DNA from: Candidatus Gastranaerophilales bacterium
GTDB lineage: Bacteria; Cyanobacteriota; Vampirovibrionia; Gastranaerophilales; Gastranaerophilaceae
Length of the DNA stretch: 64,000 nucleotides
Reading direction: 5' to 3'
NCBI GenBank assembly: GCA_944323595.1
Contig: CALUTF010000001.1
Span: 93,613 to 157,612 of the forward strand
Program-made: the position numbers and the translations under genes
The notes under the pieces: generated by a model
The model's input: only the letters and a program-made list of their open reading frames with translations
What the model was told of the DNA's origin: nothing
Database searches by the model: none
Shown here: piece by piece, positions 18,392 through 27,639 of the stretch
Layout: the number at the start of each line of letters is the position of its first letter
How positions within the stretch are numbered: the first letter of the stretch is position 1

Positions 18392-19213
18392 ATGAGTGTT
18401 GATGAAAAACTATATTCTGACATCCCTCCTACAAAGTTGAGGAATAAAGAGGAGAAATTTAAACCGGCAAAGACAAACAAATTTTGGCTTATGGTAGCAA
18501 GTTTGTTCTTTTTTAACATGCTTCAGAACCGTTTTTTCGCATTCCGGTATGCAGGCGATGAAAATTTCTTTGAACGGGATACTACCGCTCCGACAATTTT
18601 GTTTGCTCCGCATTGTAACTGGTGGGATGGAATAGTTCTTTACAACATTTCACACAGGATTTGCCGTAAAGAAATACGTCTGATGGTAGAAGAATTAAAC
18701 AGATTTCCATTATTAAGACGCGGCGGTGCGTATTCTGTATGTAAAAAATCAGCACAATCTTCAATGAAAGCATTAAAGTATTCCGTTGATGTTATAGGGA
18801 ATTTAAATAATTTGCTTTTCATATTCCCGCAAGGAATAATCCGTCCTCCTCATTACAGACCTATAGAATTTCAAACAGGTCTGGCATATATTGCGCAGAA
18901 TGCAGTTAAAAAATACGGAAAAGTCAATCTTATTCCTGTAGGTATAGATTATACGTTTTTCCGTGATAACCGTCCTGAGGTTATGGTTAAATTCGGTGAA
19001 ACAATTAAACTTACAGATGCAACTGTTAATAGAAAAGAATATACAGATTTTCTTGCACACAGCCTGGAAAATGTCTGTGACAGCCTTGCAGATGACATTT
19101 CTCACGGACACATTGACGATTATAAGATACTTTTCAAACAACACTTGAAATGGTACAGACGAATAGAACAACGGCTTAAACGTATTGACCTGCCGCCTGT
19201 ATCAGGAGTTTAA
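18392..19213 (+). CDS. PlsC-like lysophospholipid acyltransferase
   Basis: A 273-residue acyltransferase of the LPLAT/PlsC family, likely acylating a glycerolipid or related acceptor at the inner membrane. The catalytic block HCNWWD (H-x4-D) sits in APHCNWWDGIVLY, and the acceptor-binding block FPQGIIRPP is a variant of FPEG. There is one hydrophobic stretch (FWLMVASLFFFNML) near the N terminus. I chose the ATG at 18392. A GTG at 18350 would add 14 residues but its AAGG abuts the codon, so the start is not certain. It follows mutL and is closed by a strong terminator shared with the convergent gene. Confidence 0.8.
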   Translation: MSVDEKLYSDIPPTKLRNKEEKFKPAKTNKFWLMVASLFFFNMLQNRFFAFRYAGDENFFERDTTAPTILFAPHCNWWDGIVLYNISHRICRKEIRLMVEELNRFPLLRRGGAYSVCKKSAQSSMKALKYSVDVIGNLNNLLFIFPQGIIRPPHYRPIEFQTGLAYIAQNAVKKYGKVNLIPVGIDYTFFRDNRPEVMVKFGETIKLTDATVNRKEYTDFLAHSLENVCDSLADDISHGHIDDYKILFKQHLKWYRRIEQRLKRIDLPPVSGV

Positions 19214-19228
19214 TAAAATTTCCACAAC

Positions 19229-19256
19229 AAAAAACGCCTTAAAAGGCGTTTTTGTT
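19229..19256. terminator. Bidirectional terminator
   Basis: AAAAACGCCT-TAAA-AGGCGTTTTT forms a 10-bp stem with a 4-nt loop, with A and T runs on both sides. It lies between the convergent acyltransferase and 569-residue-protein genes and can serve both. Confidence 0.85.
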
Positions 19257-20966
19257 TTATGCTTGATATCGTTTAAATGATTTTTCAATGTTTTTAGAGA
19301 TAACCGATTTAACCGTATCGTATTCTGTCGTGAGTGAAGAAATTTCAGTATCAAGGTTTTTCATCTTCATATCAATAGTTTCTTCTTTAGAATTAATTTT
19401 TTGTTTTTCGGTTTGATACTTAGCTTCCGCAAGAGCAATTGCGTCTTCATCCGGAATTTCTTTGACATAAGAATTCGTACTGTAATTGCCCTGATAATAA
19501 TACCCGTCATCGTCCAGAGTCGTCATATACATCATACCGTTAGCAAGCATTTCCTGAATATATTCATTGTCATGAACAAGTGATTCACCGTTTTTATCAA
19601 CGCCGCTTTCAACCCATCCTCTCTGACATAACTGGTTGAATAATGCATCATAGAATTGTGATGCTGCAAGGTTTGCTGATGAATATTCTGAACCTACTTT
19701 GAAAGTATAGAGATAATCATCATCCGATGTAACAAGGTTTGAATTAGCTTTACTGTTTGCACCTGTTAATACATTATAATCACTTTCAAGATTTGCTAAG
19801 CTATCAGCAAAGAATGTTAAGTATACATCAACAACGTTATTCAAATTTATACCAACGCATGGATCGCCTTGTCCCCATAAACCGTGCCAAGCACCACCGT
19901 GTTGTCTTGAAATTACAAAGCCTAAATCTGTATCGTTGTTTGTAAAATAATTTAAGACTTTATCTCTGTTATCCTCGTGGTCTTTATCTTTACCAATTAC
20001 GTGTGAATTGGTATATTGCAAGTTGCCATTATTATCAACAATTGATTCACCAAAGTAAAGCATTGTCTCTGTTAATGCATAATCTAATGCTGCAGCCTGA
20101 TCTGCGTCACCAATATCTAAAACTGTTAGTAATTGTTCATTTAACCAGGGAACTAATACTTCTTCTAAATATTGTGCAAATTGTTTAGCAGCTGTTTCAG
20201 CCTGGTCGTAATTATCAGGGTTATCGCCATAACCCCACCATATATAATCAGTATCACCTAATAAATCATTAATAGTTATATCTAATTCTTGGACAGTTTC
20301 AGCCCCACGAGTTCCATTACCATTTTCATCTCTGGTTACAGTCGAAATTTGTGACCCTTTACCATCACCTTGTGCTTCACCCATTGTCCCTGGATCGAAG
20401 TTAGGTATAGAAAGTGTTGATGTACTTACTTCTGCCAATCTGTCTTTCAATGCATCTAAGTTACCTTGTTCTGTTATTATTCTTTCACTAGGTGAAGTAC
20501 CAACACCAACAGTCGGATCGTAAGTGATATTTTTTAAACTTTCTGCCAGAGTCTTAGAAATAATACCCTGATCGCCTAACGCATCAAGAAATGCATTACG
20601 TATAGCCTCAGATGGGAATCCGTTGATACCTTCCTGAGGAATACCTGCAGCTCTTGCTGCTGCTGCATATTTTGCGTCCAGCACAACTCTGCCTTCTGCG
20701 TTTGTAAGCATTATCGGTACATTGTTATTCAAAATAGACGGTGTCATCATTAAGCTGTATGACAAAGGTGTTGATGTATCACCTGTTCCGTAAAAATCAT
20801 AAACTAATTTTGTCTTTGTCAGAGAATTTTGATATTCGTTGGAAAGAGTGGTCATATCACGTGACAACGCAATTTTCTGATGCGACAATCTCATTGATTG
20901 ATATTCGCAATCAGCCTTTCTCGTTGTTATGGTTAATAATCTAGCTTGTGATGCCGCTAATCCCAT
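19257..20966 (-). CDS. Filament-like protein of unknown function (MGLAASQARLL family)
   Basis: A 569-residue protein of a kind I associate with Gastranaerophilales. The N-terminal 60 residues (MGLAASQARLLTITTRKADC) and C-terminal 80 residues (from about 490, EDAIALAEAKYQTEKQ) are helical and coiled-coil-like, while the centre is a long Asn/Asp/Gly/aromatic-rich domain without known motifs. Conserved helical ends around a variable core is the layout of flagellin and hook-associated proteins, but no classical flagellin signature is seen and no signal peptide is present, so secretion by a specialised route is inference. The wide region 19700-20400 differs in composition from its flanks (more Asp, Gly, Trp, Tyr), as exchangeable surface domains do. 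An AAAGGAAA lies 13 nt before the ATG. Confidence 0.75.
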   Translation of the reverse strand: MGLAASQARLLTITTRKADCEYQSMRLSHQKIALSRDMTTLSNEYQNSLTKTKLVYDFYGTGDTSTPLSYSLMMTPSILNNNVPIMLTNAEGRVVLDAKYAAAARAAGIPQEGINGFPSEAIRNAFLDALGDQGIISKTLAESLKNITYDPTVGVGTSPSERIITEQGNLDALKDRLAEVSTSTLSIPNFDPGTMGEAQGDGKGSQISTVTRDENGNGTRGAETVQELDITINDLLGDTDYIWWGYGDNPDNYDQAETAAKQFAQYLEEVLVPWLNEQLLTVLDIGDADQAAALDYALTETMLYFGESIVDNNGNLQYTNSHVIGKDKDHEDNRDKVLNYFTNNDTDLGFVISRQHGGAWHGLWGQGDPCVGINLNNVVDVYLTFFADSLANLESDYNVLTGANSKANSNLVTSDDDYLYTFKVGSEYSSANLAASQFYDALFNQLCQRGWVESGVDKNGESLVHDNEYIQEMLANGMMYMTTLDDDGYYYQGNYSTNSYVKEIPDEDAIALAEAKYQTEKQKINSKEETIDMKMKNLDTEISSLTTEYDTVKSVISKNIEKSFKRYQA

Positions 20967-21264
20967 TTTTGTACGAATTTCCTTTCGAAACTTAGTAACA
21001 TTTCCTGAGTGTACACATGGTATTACGGCTATTTTTCCTAAAAACTTTAGTACATGCAGGTATTTTTGTTACATTTATTAACATTATTAAAACAACCCAA
21101 ATGTTAATTTTTGTAAAATTACTACGTTTGTAATAAAAAAATATGGTAATATTCACTTAAAAAGTGTTATAATAATAATAGGAGAGATAAACATTGAAAA
21201 TTAAATAGCCAACAATTTATTTTGTCATATATAGAAAATAGCAAAATGAAAGGCAAAAAGATAA
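20967..21264. promoter_or_regulatory. Divergent AT-rich promoter region
   Basis: This 298-bp spacer separates two divergent genes. It is very AT-rich with several short TTGTAA/TTACAT-type words. A TATAAT lies at 21168-21173, just after the small inverted repeat CACTT-aaa-AGTG, and an AGGAGAG at 21180-21186 is followed by only a four-codon TTG-started frame. A start in the plus direction from this TATAAT would give an ATPase leader of about 85 nt. No riboswitch was recognised. Confidence 0.4.
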
Positions 21265-22899
21265 ATGAGTAACTTACAATTTCAAAATGACTTAGACAAG
21301 CTGATAGACATTTTACCCGACAAAATCAGACGACAGGTTACGTATGAGAAAATGGAAGATGTCATAGAGATAGTACTTGATATCGGCAGACTTCCTGAAA
21401 TACGGCACTCTTCAGGTAAAATAGAATATTTTGATTGTGACGCGGTTACTTATGAAGACATAGAATATATAACAAATAATATACAAGAATTTACCTCCGA
21501 TAATCGTTCAGGCATCCCGGGAACTCTCCACAGAATAAGCGCAATAAGAAACAGACAGGGCAAAATTGTAGGTCTGACCTGCAGAATAGGCAGGGTTGTA
21601 ACAGGTACTATCGCCTGTATAAAAGATTTTTGTATGCAGAATAAAAGTATACTGTTTTTAGGACGTCCGGGGGTTGGTAAAACTACTAAATTAAGAGAAA
21701 TCTCAAGGCTTGTTGCAGATGAATTAGGAAAACGTGTAGTTGTCGTGGATACGTCAAATGAAATTGCAGGCGATGGAGATACCCCGCATCCGGCAATAGG
21801 TCATGCCCGCCGTATGCAGGTAAGACAACCGGAATTTCAAAAAGACATCATGATAGAAGCAGTAGAAAACCATACTCCGGAAGTTATTGTAGTTGATGAA
21901 ATCGGGACTGAAGCGGAAGCACAGGCTGCAAGAACCATTGCAGAACGCGGGGTTATGCTTATTGCAACTGCCCACGGCAACAGCCTTGAAAGCTTAATCA
22001 AAAACCCGACACTTTCGGATTTGGTCGGCGGTATTCAATCTGTAACTCTGGGGGATGACGAAGCAAAACGCAGAGCATCTCAAAAAACTGTTCTGGAACG
22101 TGAAAAACAACCGACATTTGATATTGTAATAGAAATTCTGGACAGAAATACTCTTGCTGTATACAAAGATACAGCAGAAGCCGTTGACTATATTCTACGC
22201 GGCTGGCCTATAAGACCGGAAATAAGAAAAGTTGACAAAACATACGATACACAACAGGCAGCAGCAGAATCATCAACAAAAAATGAAACACAGGCTACGC
22301 AGGAACACCCTATTGTTGAGAAAATTAATGAACTTGAACAAAAAATCAGTCCTGCTGACAGTTTAAAATTCAGTTTTTCAAGACAGCAATACGTTGATAA
22401 TGTGAAAAAATTCAAAAAAATATACCTGTATGCAGTTTCCCGCAGTATTGTGGAAAAAGTTATAGAACGTCTTGACTTAAATGCAGAAATTACGCGTAAT
22501 ATTGATGATGCCGATATAGTACTTGCACACAAGAATTTTGCTAAAGGCGGTGCTAAAATATTGAGTACAGCTAACGATTACAGACTGCAAATATTTTTTA
22601 TAAAAACAAATTCAATGGCTCAAATACAAAAAGTTTTGAAAGAAGCACTCGATATTGTAGAATCTTCTGAAACACTATGCGGGTATTATGACGATGCAGA
22701 ACGTGCGCTGGATGAAGCAAAAGCAGCTATCAATAAAATCCTTGCAGGCGCGGAACACGTAGAATTACAGCCGCAAAACCAGCATATAAGAAAATTACAG
22801 CACGAACTGGTTGAGCAGCACAATCTTGAAAGTAAATCCGTTGGTGAAGGTGACCAGCGTCATCTGCGTATTGTCGGCGGCAAAGACTTTAAAAAATAA
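21265..22899 (+). CDS. R3H-domain AAA-type ATPase (Ycf45-like)
   Basis: A 544-residue P-loop ATPase related to the Ycf45 proteins of cyanobacteria and plastids and more distantly to SpoIIIAA. An N-terminal domain (1-125) precedes the Walker A GRPGVGKTT at 133-141, the DTSNEIAGDGD segment and the Walker B-like VIVVDEIG near 207-214. A linker (about 330-380, Gln/Thr-rich) leads to a domain with alternating strands, and the C terminus has an R3H-like single-stranded nucleic-acid-binding region (about 480-535, IRKLQHELVEQH). The role is unknown; nucleic-acid-linked ATPase activity is expected. AAAGG is 11 nt before the ATG, a slightly long spacing. Confidence 0.85.
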   Translation: MSNLQFQNDLDKLIDILPDKIRRQVTYEKMEDVIEIVLDIGRLPEIRHSSGKIEYFDCDAVTYEDIEYITNNIQEFTSDNRSGIPGTLHRISAIRNRQGKIVGLTCRIGRVVTGTIACIKDFCMQNKSILFLGRPGVGKTTKLREISRLVADELGKRVVVVDTSNEIAGDGDTPHPAIGHARRMQVRQPEFQKDIMIEAVENHTPEVIVVDEIGTEAEAQAARTIAERGVMLIATAHGNSLESLIKNPTLSDLVGGIQSVTLGDDEAKRRASQKTVLEREKQPTFDIVIEILDRNTLAVYKDTAEAVDYILRGWPIRPEIRKVDKTYDTQQAAAESSTKNETQATQEHPIVEKINELEQKISPADSLKFSFSRQQYVDNVKKFKKIYLYAVSRSIVEKVIERLDLNAEITRNIDDADIVLAHKNFAKGGAKILSTANDYRLQIFFIKTNSMAQIQKVLKEALDIVESSETLCGYYDDAERALDEAKAAINKILAGAEHVELQPQNQHIRKLQHELVEQHNLESKSVGEGDQRHLRIVGGKDFKK

Positions 22900-22934
22900 A
22901 TAATAAAATTATAGCAAAATTTTATTTTACGGGG

Positions 22935-22946
22935 TTTAATGCTATT
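22935..22946 (+). promoter_or_regulatory. -10 box at leaderless spacing
   Basis: TTTAAT at 22935-22940 is followed by GCTATT and the ATG at 22947, the same 6-nt spacing as other genes here. A GGGG 12 nt upstream is a weak alternative ribosome site. Confidence 0.4.
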
Positions 22947-23702
22947 ATGAATATCACATTATCCCCTACATTATCCTATACACAAAATTCTCAAAAAACG
23001 ACTGCTTTCACATCAAATTTTCGCCTAAACGGGACAGGACAGCGACCGAATTTTACCTATTTTTACAGAGGAGACTTAAAGTGGCGAAGTTTTGCAAAAT
23101 ATCTTCACAGACATTTTGCAGATGCAGACAAGGTTAATGTTTATAATGCAGCCTGTTCTGACGGAACAGAACCGTTCACACTGGTAATGAGCCTTATTAG
23201 TAAGTTAGGACAGAAAAAAGCGCAAAAATTTTTTCCTATTGAGGCATTTGACCTGAATAAATACCTTGTAAATGAGGCGAAGACTGGACAAATTCCTTTA
23301 CTGCCGGAACCTTATACCATTGTTGACATATTAAGATTAAAACTTAAAAATATGTTTCTGGAACATAAATTTTTAGAATACAAAAAAATCCGCAAGATAG
23401 GCGATGTTGTTCAGATTAATGACAAAACAAGAAAACACGTTAAGTTTGATGTTGGCAATGTGCTTACAAAAGTTGATGAAATGAAAGGCGAAAATGCCGT
23501 TGTAATGTCAAGAAATATGTGGATGTATCTTAATGAGTATGAACAGGAGATTCTTGCTTTCAAATTAGGCAAAAAGCTGAAAAAAGATTCCGTTGTCGTA
23601 CTCGGTAAATATGATATACAAAGTTCAAAAGCAGTAGAATTGCTTCATAAAAACGGATTTGAAGAAACCTATATTGATAATGTCTTTGAAAAGATGAAAT
23701 AG
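22947..23702 (+). CDS. CheR-like SAM methyltransferase
   Basis: A 251-residue protein with the CheR-type methyltransferase fold. FYRGDLKWRSFAKYL precedes NAACSDGTEPFTLVM, which corresponds to the SAM loop G-x-E-P-Y of CheR, and SRNMWMYLNEYEQE matches the RN-x-x-Y-F motif. CheR methylates glutamates on chemoreceptors, but no receptor, CheB or other chemotaxis gene is present, and the CheR N-terminal helical domain is absent, so another acceptor is likely. The N-terminal 35 residues are Thr/Ser/Asn-rich and low complexity and resemble N termini of several other hypotheticals here. The start has a TTTAAT box 6 nt upstream. Confidence 0.75.
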   Translation: MNITLSPTLSYTQNSQKTTAFTSNFRLNGTGQRPNFTYFYRGDLKWRSFAKYLHRHFADADKVNVYNAACSDGTEPFTLVMSLISKLGQKKAQKFFPIEAFDLNKYLVNEAKTGQIPLLPEPYTIVDILRLKLKNMFLEHKFLEYKKIRKIGDVVQINDKTRKHVKFDVGNVLTKVDEMKGENAVVMSRNMWMYLNEYEQEILAFKLGKKLKKDSVVVLGKYDIQSSKAVELLHKNGFEETYIDNVFEKMK

Positions 23703-23734
23703 AAAATATAACGTTTCTATTAACAGGAGTAAAC

Positions 23735-23785
23735 ACATCAGCCCGACAAATAACTATTTATCGGGCTGATGTTCAACTTGTTTTT
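23735..23785. terminator. Strong bidirectional terminator
   Basis: ACATCAGCCCGA (23735-23746) pairs perfectly with TCGGGCTGATGT (23761-23772), with a further AAATA/TATTT stem inside and TTGTTTTT after it. It separates the convergent CheR-like and gyrA genes. Confidence 0.85.
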
Positions 23786-23817
23786 AACACATAGTTAGAA
23801 CTTATTAATTTTTATAC

Positions 23818-26379
23818 TTATGCATCCTCCTGATTGTTATCAAGCAGACTTGTTTGTTCAACAGCCGGAATTTCTTGAGCTGCACAGGTTTGTGATTTAT
23901 TAACCGCATCATCATCTTCTTCCGGATTCAGAATTTTATTTACTGAAACCACAGAATCATTTTCCATCAAGTTTTGAGCTCTCACGCCTGTTGCAGGACG
24001 TCCCTGACAGCTTATAGAACCTGCATTAAGTCTTGTTACGACACCGTTTGCAGTAACCATCATAATATCATCCGAATCTTTTACAATAGTCAGAGCAACA
24101 AGTCTTGAGGACGGTGATTTAAATTTTGTTGCAATAAGTCCGATACCGCCTCTGTTTTGGCTTCTGAATTCGGAAAGTTTTGTACGTTTGCCAAAGCCGT
24201 CAGATGTTACAACGAGTAAATCCGCGTCATAATCCCTCGGTACAATATCACATCCGACAATTGTATCACCGGTACGCAATTTCATTGAAGTAACACCGCG
24301 TGCGCTTCTACCTAGCGGTCTTAAATCTTCAATCGGGAATCTTATTGCCATACCGCAGGATGTACCGATAATAATTTCATCTCTTGCTGTAGCAAGTTTT
24401 ACCCAGTTAAGCTCATCTCCCTCTTCCAAACCGATAGCTATAATACCGTTTCTTCTTATATTTGAGAAGTTATCAAGTTCAATACGTTTGATGTAACCTT
24501 TCTTGGTAAGCATAATCAAATTCAAATCATGAGAGAAAGTACTTACAGGAACAACAGCCGTAATTTGTTCACCCTGTTCAATAGGCAGTACGTTTACAAT
24601 AGGTAAGCCTTTAGATTGGCGTCCGCCTTCAGGGAAGTCGTATACATTCAAACTATATACAGTACCTTTAGAAGAGAAGAACAGCACTTTATCATGCATC
24701 ATAGCAGTGAAGAAATGTTGAATATCATCATCTTCTTTTGTTTTAATACCTGATTTACCGCGTGTTGCACGGTTTTGACGTTCAAATGTATCAAGCGAAA
24801 TACGTTTCAGATATCCTTGATGAGTGATAAATACTGCCATAGGCGTATTAGGAGTCAAATCTTCTATAGTAACTTCACCCTGTTCAGGAAGAATTTGAGT
24901 TTTTCTTTCATCTCCGTATTTTTCTTTATCTTCAAGAAGTTCTGTTTTGATTATATTAAGAACTTTTTGACGGCTAGCGAGGATATCTTCGTATTCTGCG
25001 ATTTTCTTCAAGAGTTCATCGTATTCTGCTTTAACTTTGTCCTGTTCCAATCCTGTCAATCTTCTTAATTGCATTTCAAGAATAGCATTAGCCTGATCGG
25101 TATCAAGTCCGAACCTTGACATCAAGCCTTCTCTTGCCTCGTCAGTGGTTTTGGAATTTTTGATAAGTTCAATAACTTCGTCGATTGAACCCAGTGCAAT
25201 AATCAAGCCGGCCAAAATATGGGCTCTGATTTTAGCTTTTTTCAGGAAGAAAATAGTTCTTCTTGTAACGATTTCAACTCTGTGTTCAACGAATTCGTTA
25301 AGAACTTCATAGAGATTCATCAAACGGGGCTGCTTGCCGCAGAGCGCGAGCATATTAACCCCGAAAGTTGTTGCCAGCTGCGTAAATTTAAACAAATTAT
25401 TCTTAACAACATCAGGTTTGGCGTCACGTTTAAGCTCAATAACAATTCTCATACCCTCACGGTCAGATTCATCACGCAGGTCTGAAATACCGTTAATTTT
25501 GCCGTCTTTAACAAGTTCTGCAATTTTTTCAATAAGCATCGCTTTGTTAACCTGATAAGGAATTTCCGTAACAACAATAGCCGTACGAGCTTGACGACCG
25601 CCGCCGCCTGCAATTTCTTCAATAGTAGCAACGGCTTGCATTTTAATAGAGCCTCTGCCGGTTTCATAAGCCTGTTTAATATCGTTTAACCCTACGATTG
25701 TTGCAGCAGTCGGGAAGTCAGGACCTTTAATATATTCCATAAGTTCTGCAACAGTAATATTAGGGTTATCAATTAACGCAATCGTACCGTCAACGATTTC
25801 ACAAAGGTTATGAGGCGGAATATTTGTAGCCATACCAACAGCGATACCTGAACAGCCGTTCAAAAGAAGCATAGGAAGCCTTACAGGAAGCACAGACGGT
25901 TCCTGCAATGAGCCGTCGAAGTTTGGTTCAAATTCAACTGTTTCGCAGTCAATATCGGCAAGCATTGATTGGGTAATTTTGTGCATACGTGCTTCTGTAT
26001 AACGCATAGCAGCAGCGCTGTCACCATCAACTGAACCGAAGTTCCCATGCCCGTCTACAACGAGATATCTTGTATTAAAATCCTGAGCAAGACGTACAAG
26101 AGCTTCGTATACAGAACTGTCACCGTGCGGGTGGTATTTACCAAGAACTTCACCAACGATACGGGCGCATTTCTTAAACGGTTTATCAGGAGTCATCCCG
26201 AGCTCGTTCATTGCGTATAAAATACGTCTGTGAACAGGTTTCAAACCATCACGGACATCAGGAAGTGCACGACCTACAATTACACTCATTGCATAATCAA
26301 TGTATGAACGCTTCATCTCTTCTCTTATATTAACGGGAACGATTTTACCGTCATGAAACATGCTTTGCTGGTTACTCAA
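23818..26379 (-). CDS. gyrA: DNA gyrase subunit A
   Basis: An 853-residue GyrA, the breakage-reunion subunit of DNA gyrase. Catalytic Tyr127 lies in [10 protein letters not shown]. The quinolone-resistance region reads [12 protein letters not shown], with Ser at the E. coli Ser83 position (here 88) and Glu at the Asp87 position (here 92), a pattern not suggesting target resistance. The C-terminal beta-pinwheel contains repeats such as GVVTRLNAG and a GyrA-box-like [10 protein letters not shown], close to the cyanobacterial style. The start is a TTG, supported by GGAGG 8 nt upstream; an ATG seven codons in is the alternative. gyrB is not in the window. The C terminus is acidic and Gln-rich. 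Confidence 0.96.
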   Translation of the reverse strand: MSNQQSMFHDGKIVPVNIREEMKRSYIDYAMSVIVGRALPDVRDGLKPVHRRILYAMNELGMTPDKPFKKCARIVGEVLGKYHPHGDSSVYEALVRLAQDFNTRYLVVDGHGNFGSVDGDSAAAMRYTEARMHKITQSMLADIDCETVEFEPNFDGSLQEPSVLPVRLPMLLLNGCSGIAVGMATNIPPHNLCEIVDGTIALIDNPNITVAELMEYIKGPDFPTAATIVGLNDIKQAYETGRGSIKMQAVATIEEIAGGGGRQARTAIVVTEIPYQVNKAMLIEKIAELVKDGKINGISDLRDESDREGMRIVIELKRDAKPDVVKNNLFKFTQLATTFGVNMLALCGKQPRLMNLYEVLNEFVEHRVEIVTRRTIFFLKKAKIRAHILAGLIIALGSIDEVIELIKNSKTTDEAREGLMSRFGLDTDQANAILEMQLRRLTGLEQDKVKAEYDELLKKIAEYEDILASRQKVLNIIKTELLEDKEKYGDERKTQILPEQGEVTIEDLTPNTPMAVFITHQGYLKRISLDTFERQNRATRGKSGIKTKEDDDIQHFFTAMMHDKVLFFSSKGTVYSLNVYDFPEGGRQSKGLPIVNVLPIEQGEQITAVVPVSTFSHDLNLIMLTKKGYIKRIELDNFSNIRRNGIIAIGLEEGDELNWVKLATARDEIIIGTSCGMAIRFPIEDLRPLGRSARGVTSMKLRTGDTIVGCDIVPRDYDADLLVVTSDGFGKRTKLSEFRSQNRGGIGLIATKFKSPSSRLVALTIVKDSDDIMMVTANGVVTRLNAGSISCQGRPATGVRAQNLMENDSVVSVNKILNPEEDDDAVNKSQTCAAQEIPAVEQTSLLDNNQEDA

Positions 26380-26581
26380 TCTTTTATCCTCCGGTGTCTG
26401 TATTTAATTTCTATACTTGTATTATAGCATAAAAACACAGTTTCGGGCATTAATCTTTACAAAAGCAAACATATACAAAGTGAATAAGTTACTAAATTAA
26501 TAAGTAAATGAGTTCTTTTATGAAATCAGGCTCTACGGAAATTTTAACTATGGCTAATTTATAAAAGAAATTATTCGCTTA

Positions 26582-26955
26582 TTGAATATTTCCCCTCCCC
26601 TCGAGGGAGGGGAAGTTTTTGCCGAAAACTTGTTTTCGTGCAAAATCCGGGGAGGGGCATACGCCCGCTACGTCTCTATTTTCTGTCGGATTAGTAAATC
26701 CGACCTACATTGCTTTCCACGCATCATACCTCACCCTGCCCCCTCCCTTAATCCCTCCCCTCAAGGGGGAGGGAAACACAATTTTCTGCAAAAGCCGGCG
26801 ATTCAAGGATGTTTAAAATTCCTTGAACACCTAATACAGGCAACATTTCCAATATTGAAGAGTCGTGTTGATGCAAACGTGACGTTTGCTGTTTGCTGTT
26901 TGCCTGTTTGCATATTTAGACAAATTATATTATTCTCTTTTATGTCGGAGGATTT
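26582..26955. repeat. Repeat-rich spacer, locus 1
   Basis: The gyrA-alkD spacer (26380-26955) is AT-rich to about 26580 and then holds inverted repeats with high G+C: CCCCTCCC/GGGAGGGG at 26586-26606, the GTCGGATT-agta-AATCCGAC palindrome at 26685-26704, and CCCTCCCC/GGGGGAGGG near 26751-26774. The last leads into repeat copy A. Plausible ORFs reading through here translate the repeats and are not genes. An AT-rich stretch with GGAGG leads into the next gene. Confidence 0.6.
26787..26889 (+). repeat. Interspersed repeat family, copy A
   Basis: About 103 bp starting TGCAAAAGCCGGCG and ending GATGCAAACgtgaCGTTTGC. Copies B (55427-55530) and C (55272-55376) are in opposite orientation and share the CAAAAGCC start, GATGTTTAAAA, CAGGC, TTGAAGAGT and TTGATGCAAAC words and the terminal GCAAAC/GTTTGC hairpin. 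Copies A and C are also preceded by the same CCTCACCC plus C-rich hairpin. Confidence 0.7.
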
Positions 26956-27639
26956 ATGGATTCTATAAAACAACGTTTATTGAGCTGTGCAGACAAAAAT
27001 TATCAAAATTTTTCTGCGGGAATTATCCCGAATGTAGACAACATACTCGGAATAAGACTTCCTGTATTGAGAAAAATCGCTAAAGAAATTTATAAACAGG
27101 GCGGCTGGGAAGAATTTATTAATTCCAATGCTCAGGAATTTATGGAAGAAACAATGCTGCAGGGAATGCTTATAGGGCTAATCAAAGACTCACCTGAAAA
27201 AATCCTTGAATATATTAAAAATTTCGTTCCTAAAATAAACAACTGGGCTGTATGTGATACATTTTGCACAGGTTTGAAATTTACTAATAACAATAAAAAA
27301 CTCGTGTGGGATTTTATTCAGCCATACCTCCAGTCAGATAAAGAATATGACATTCGTTTCGGCGTTGTAATGATTTTGTCGTATTTTATCGAAGAAGATT
27401 ACCTTGACGAAATTCTTAAATTATTAGAAAATATCAGACATGACGGGTATTATGTAAAAATGGGTGTAGCGTGGGCGGTTTCCATCTGTTACATAAAATT
27501 TCCCGAAAAAACGCATAATTTTCTGACCGGCTGTAAACTGCCCGATTGGACTTACAACAAGTCTATCCAGAAAATTATTGAATCATACAGGGTCGATAAA
27601 CAAACAAAAGAAGTTTTGAAAAAAATGAAACGCAGGTAA
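26956..27639 (+). CDS. DNA alkylation repair protein (AlkD-like)
   Basis: A 227-residue all-helical HEAT-like-repeat protein of the AlkD family, DNA glycosylases that remove bulky or positively charged alkylated bases. Features include NWAVCDTFCTGLK (about residues 95-107, where the family's W and D catalytic residues lie), DIRFGVVMILSYFI and KMGVAWAVSIC. Length is normal. A GGAGG lies 4 nt before the ATG. Its stop overlaps the start of the metal exporter gene as TAATG, so translation is coupled, although the functions look unrelated. Confidence 0.85.
   Translation: MDSIKQRLLSCADKNYQNFSAGIIPNVDNILGIRLPVLRKIAKEIYKQGGWEEFINSNAQEFMEETMLQGMLIGLIKDSPEKILEYIKNFVPKINNWAVCDTFCTGLKFTNNNKKLVWDFIQPYLQSDKEYDIRFGVVMILSYFIEEDYLDEILKLLENIRHDGYYVKMGVAWAVSICYIKFPEKTHNFLTGCKLPDWTYNKSIQKIIESYRVDKQTKEVLKKMKRR

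Noticed and set aside
26582..26968. Protein-coding ORF in the gyrA-alkD spacer
   Set aside because: The translation is of the palindromic and interspersed repeats, and similar nonsense products arise from the related locus at 55100-55440.
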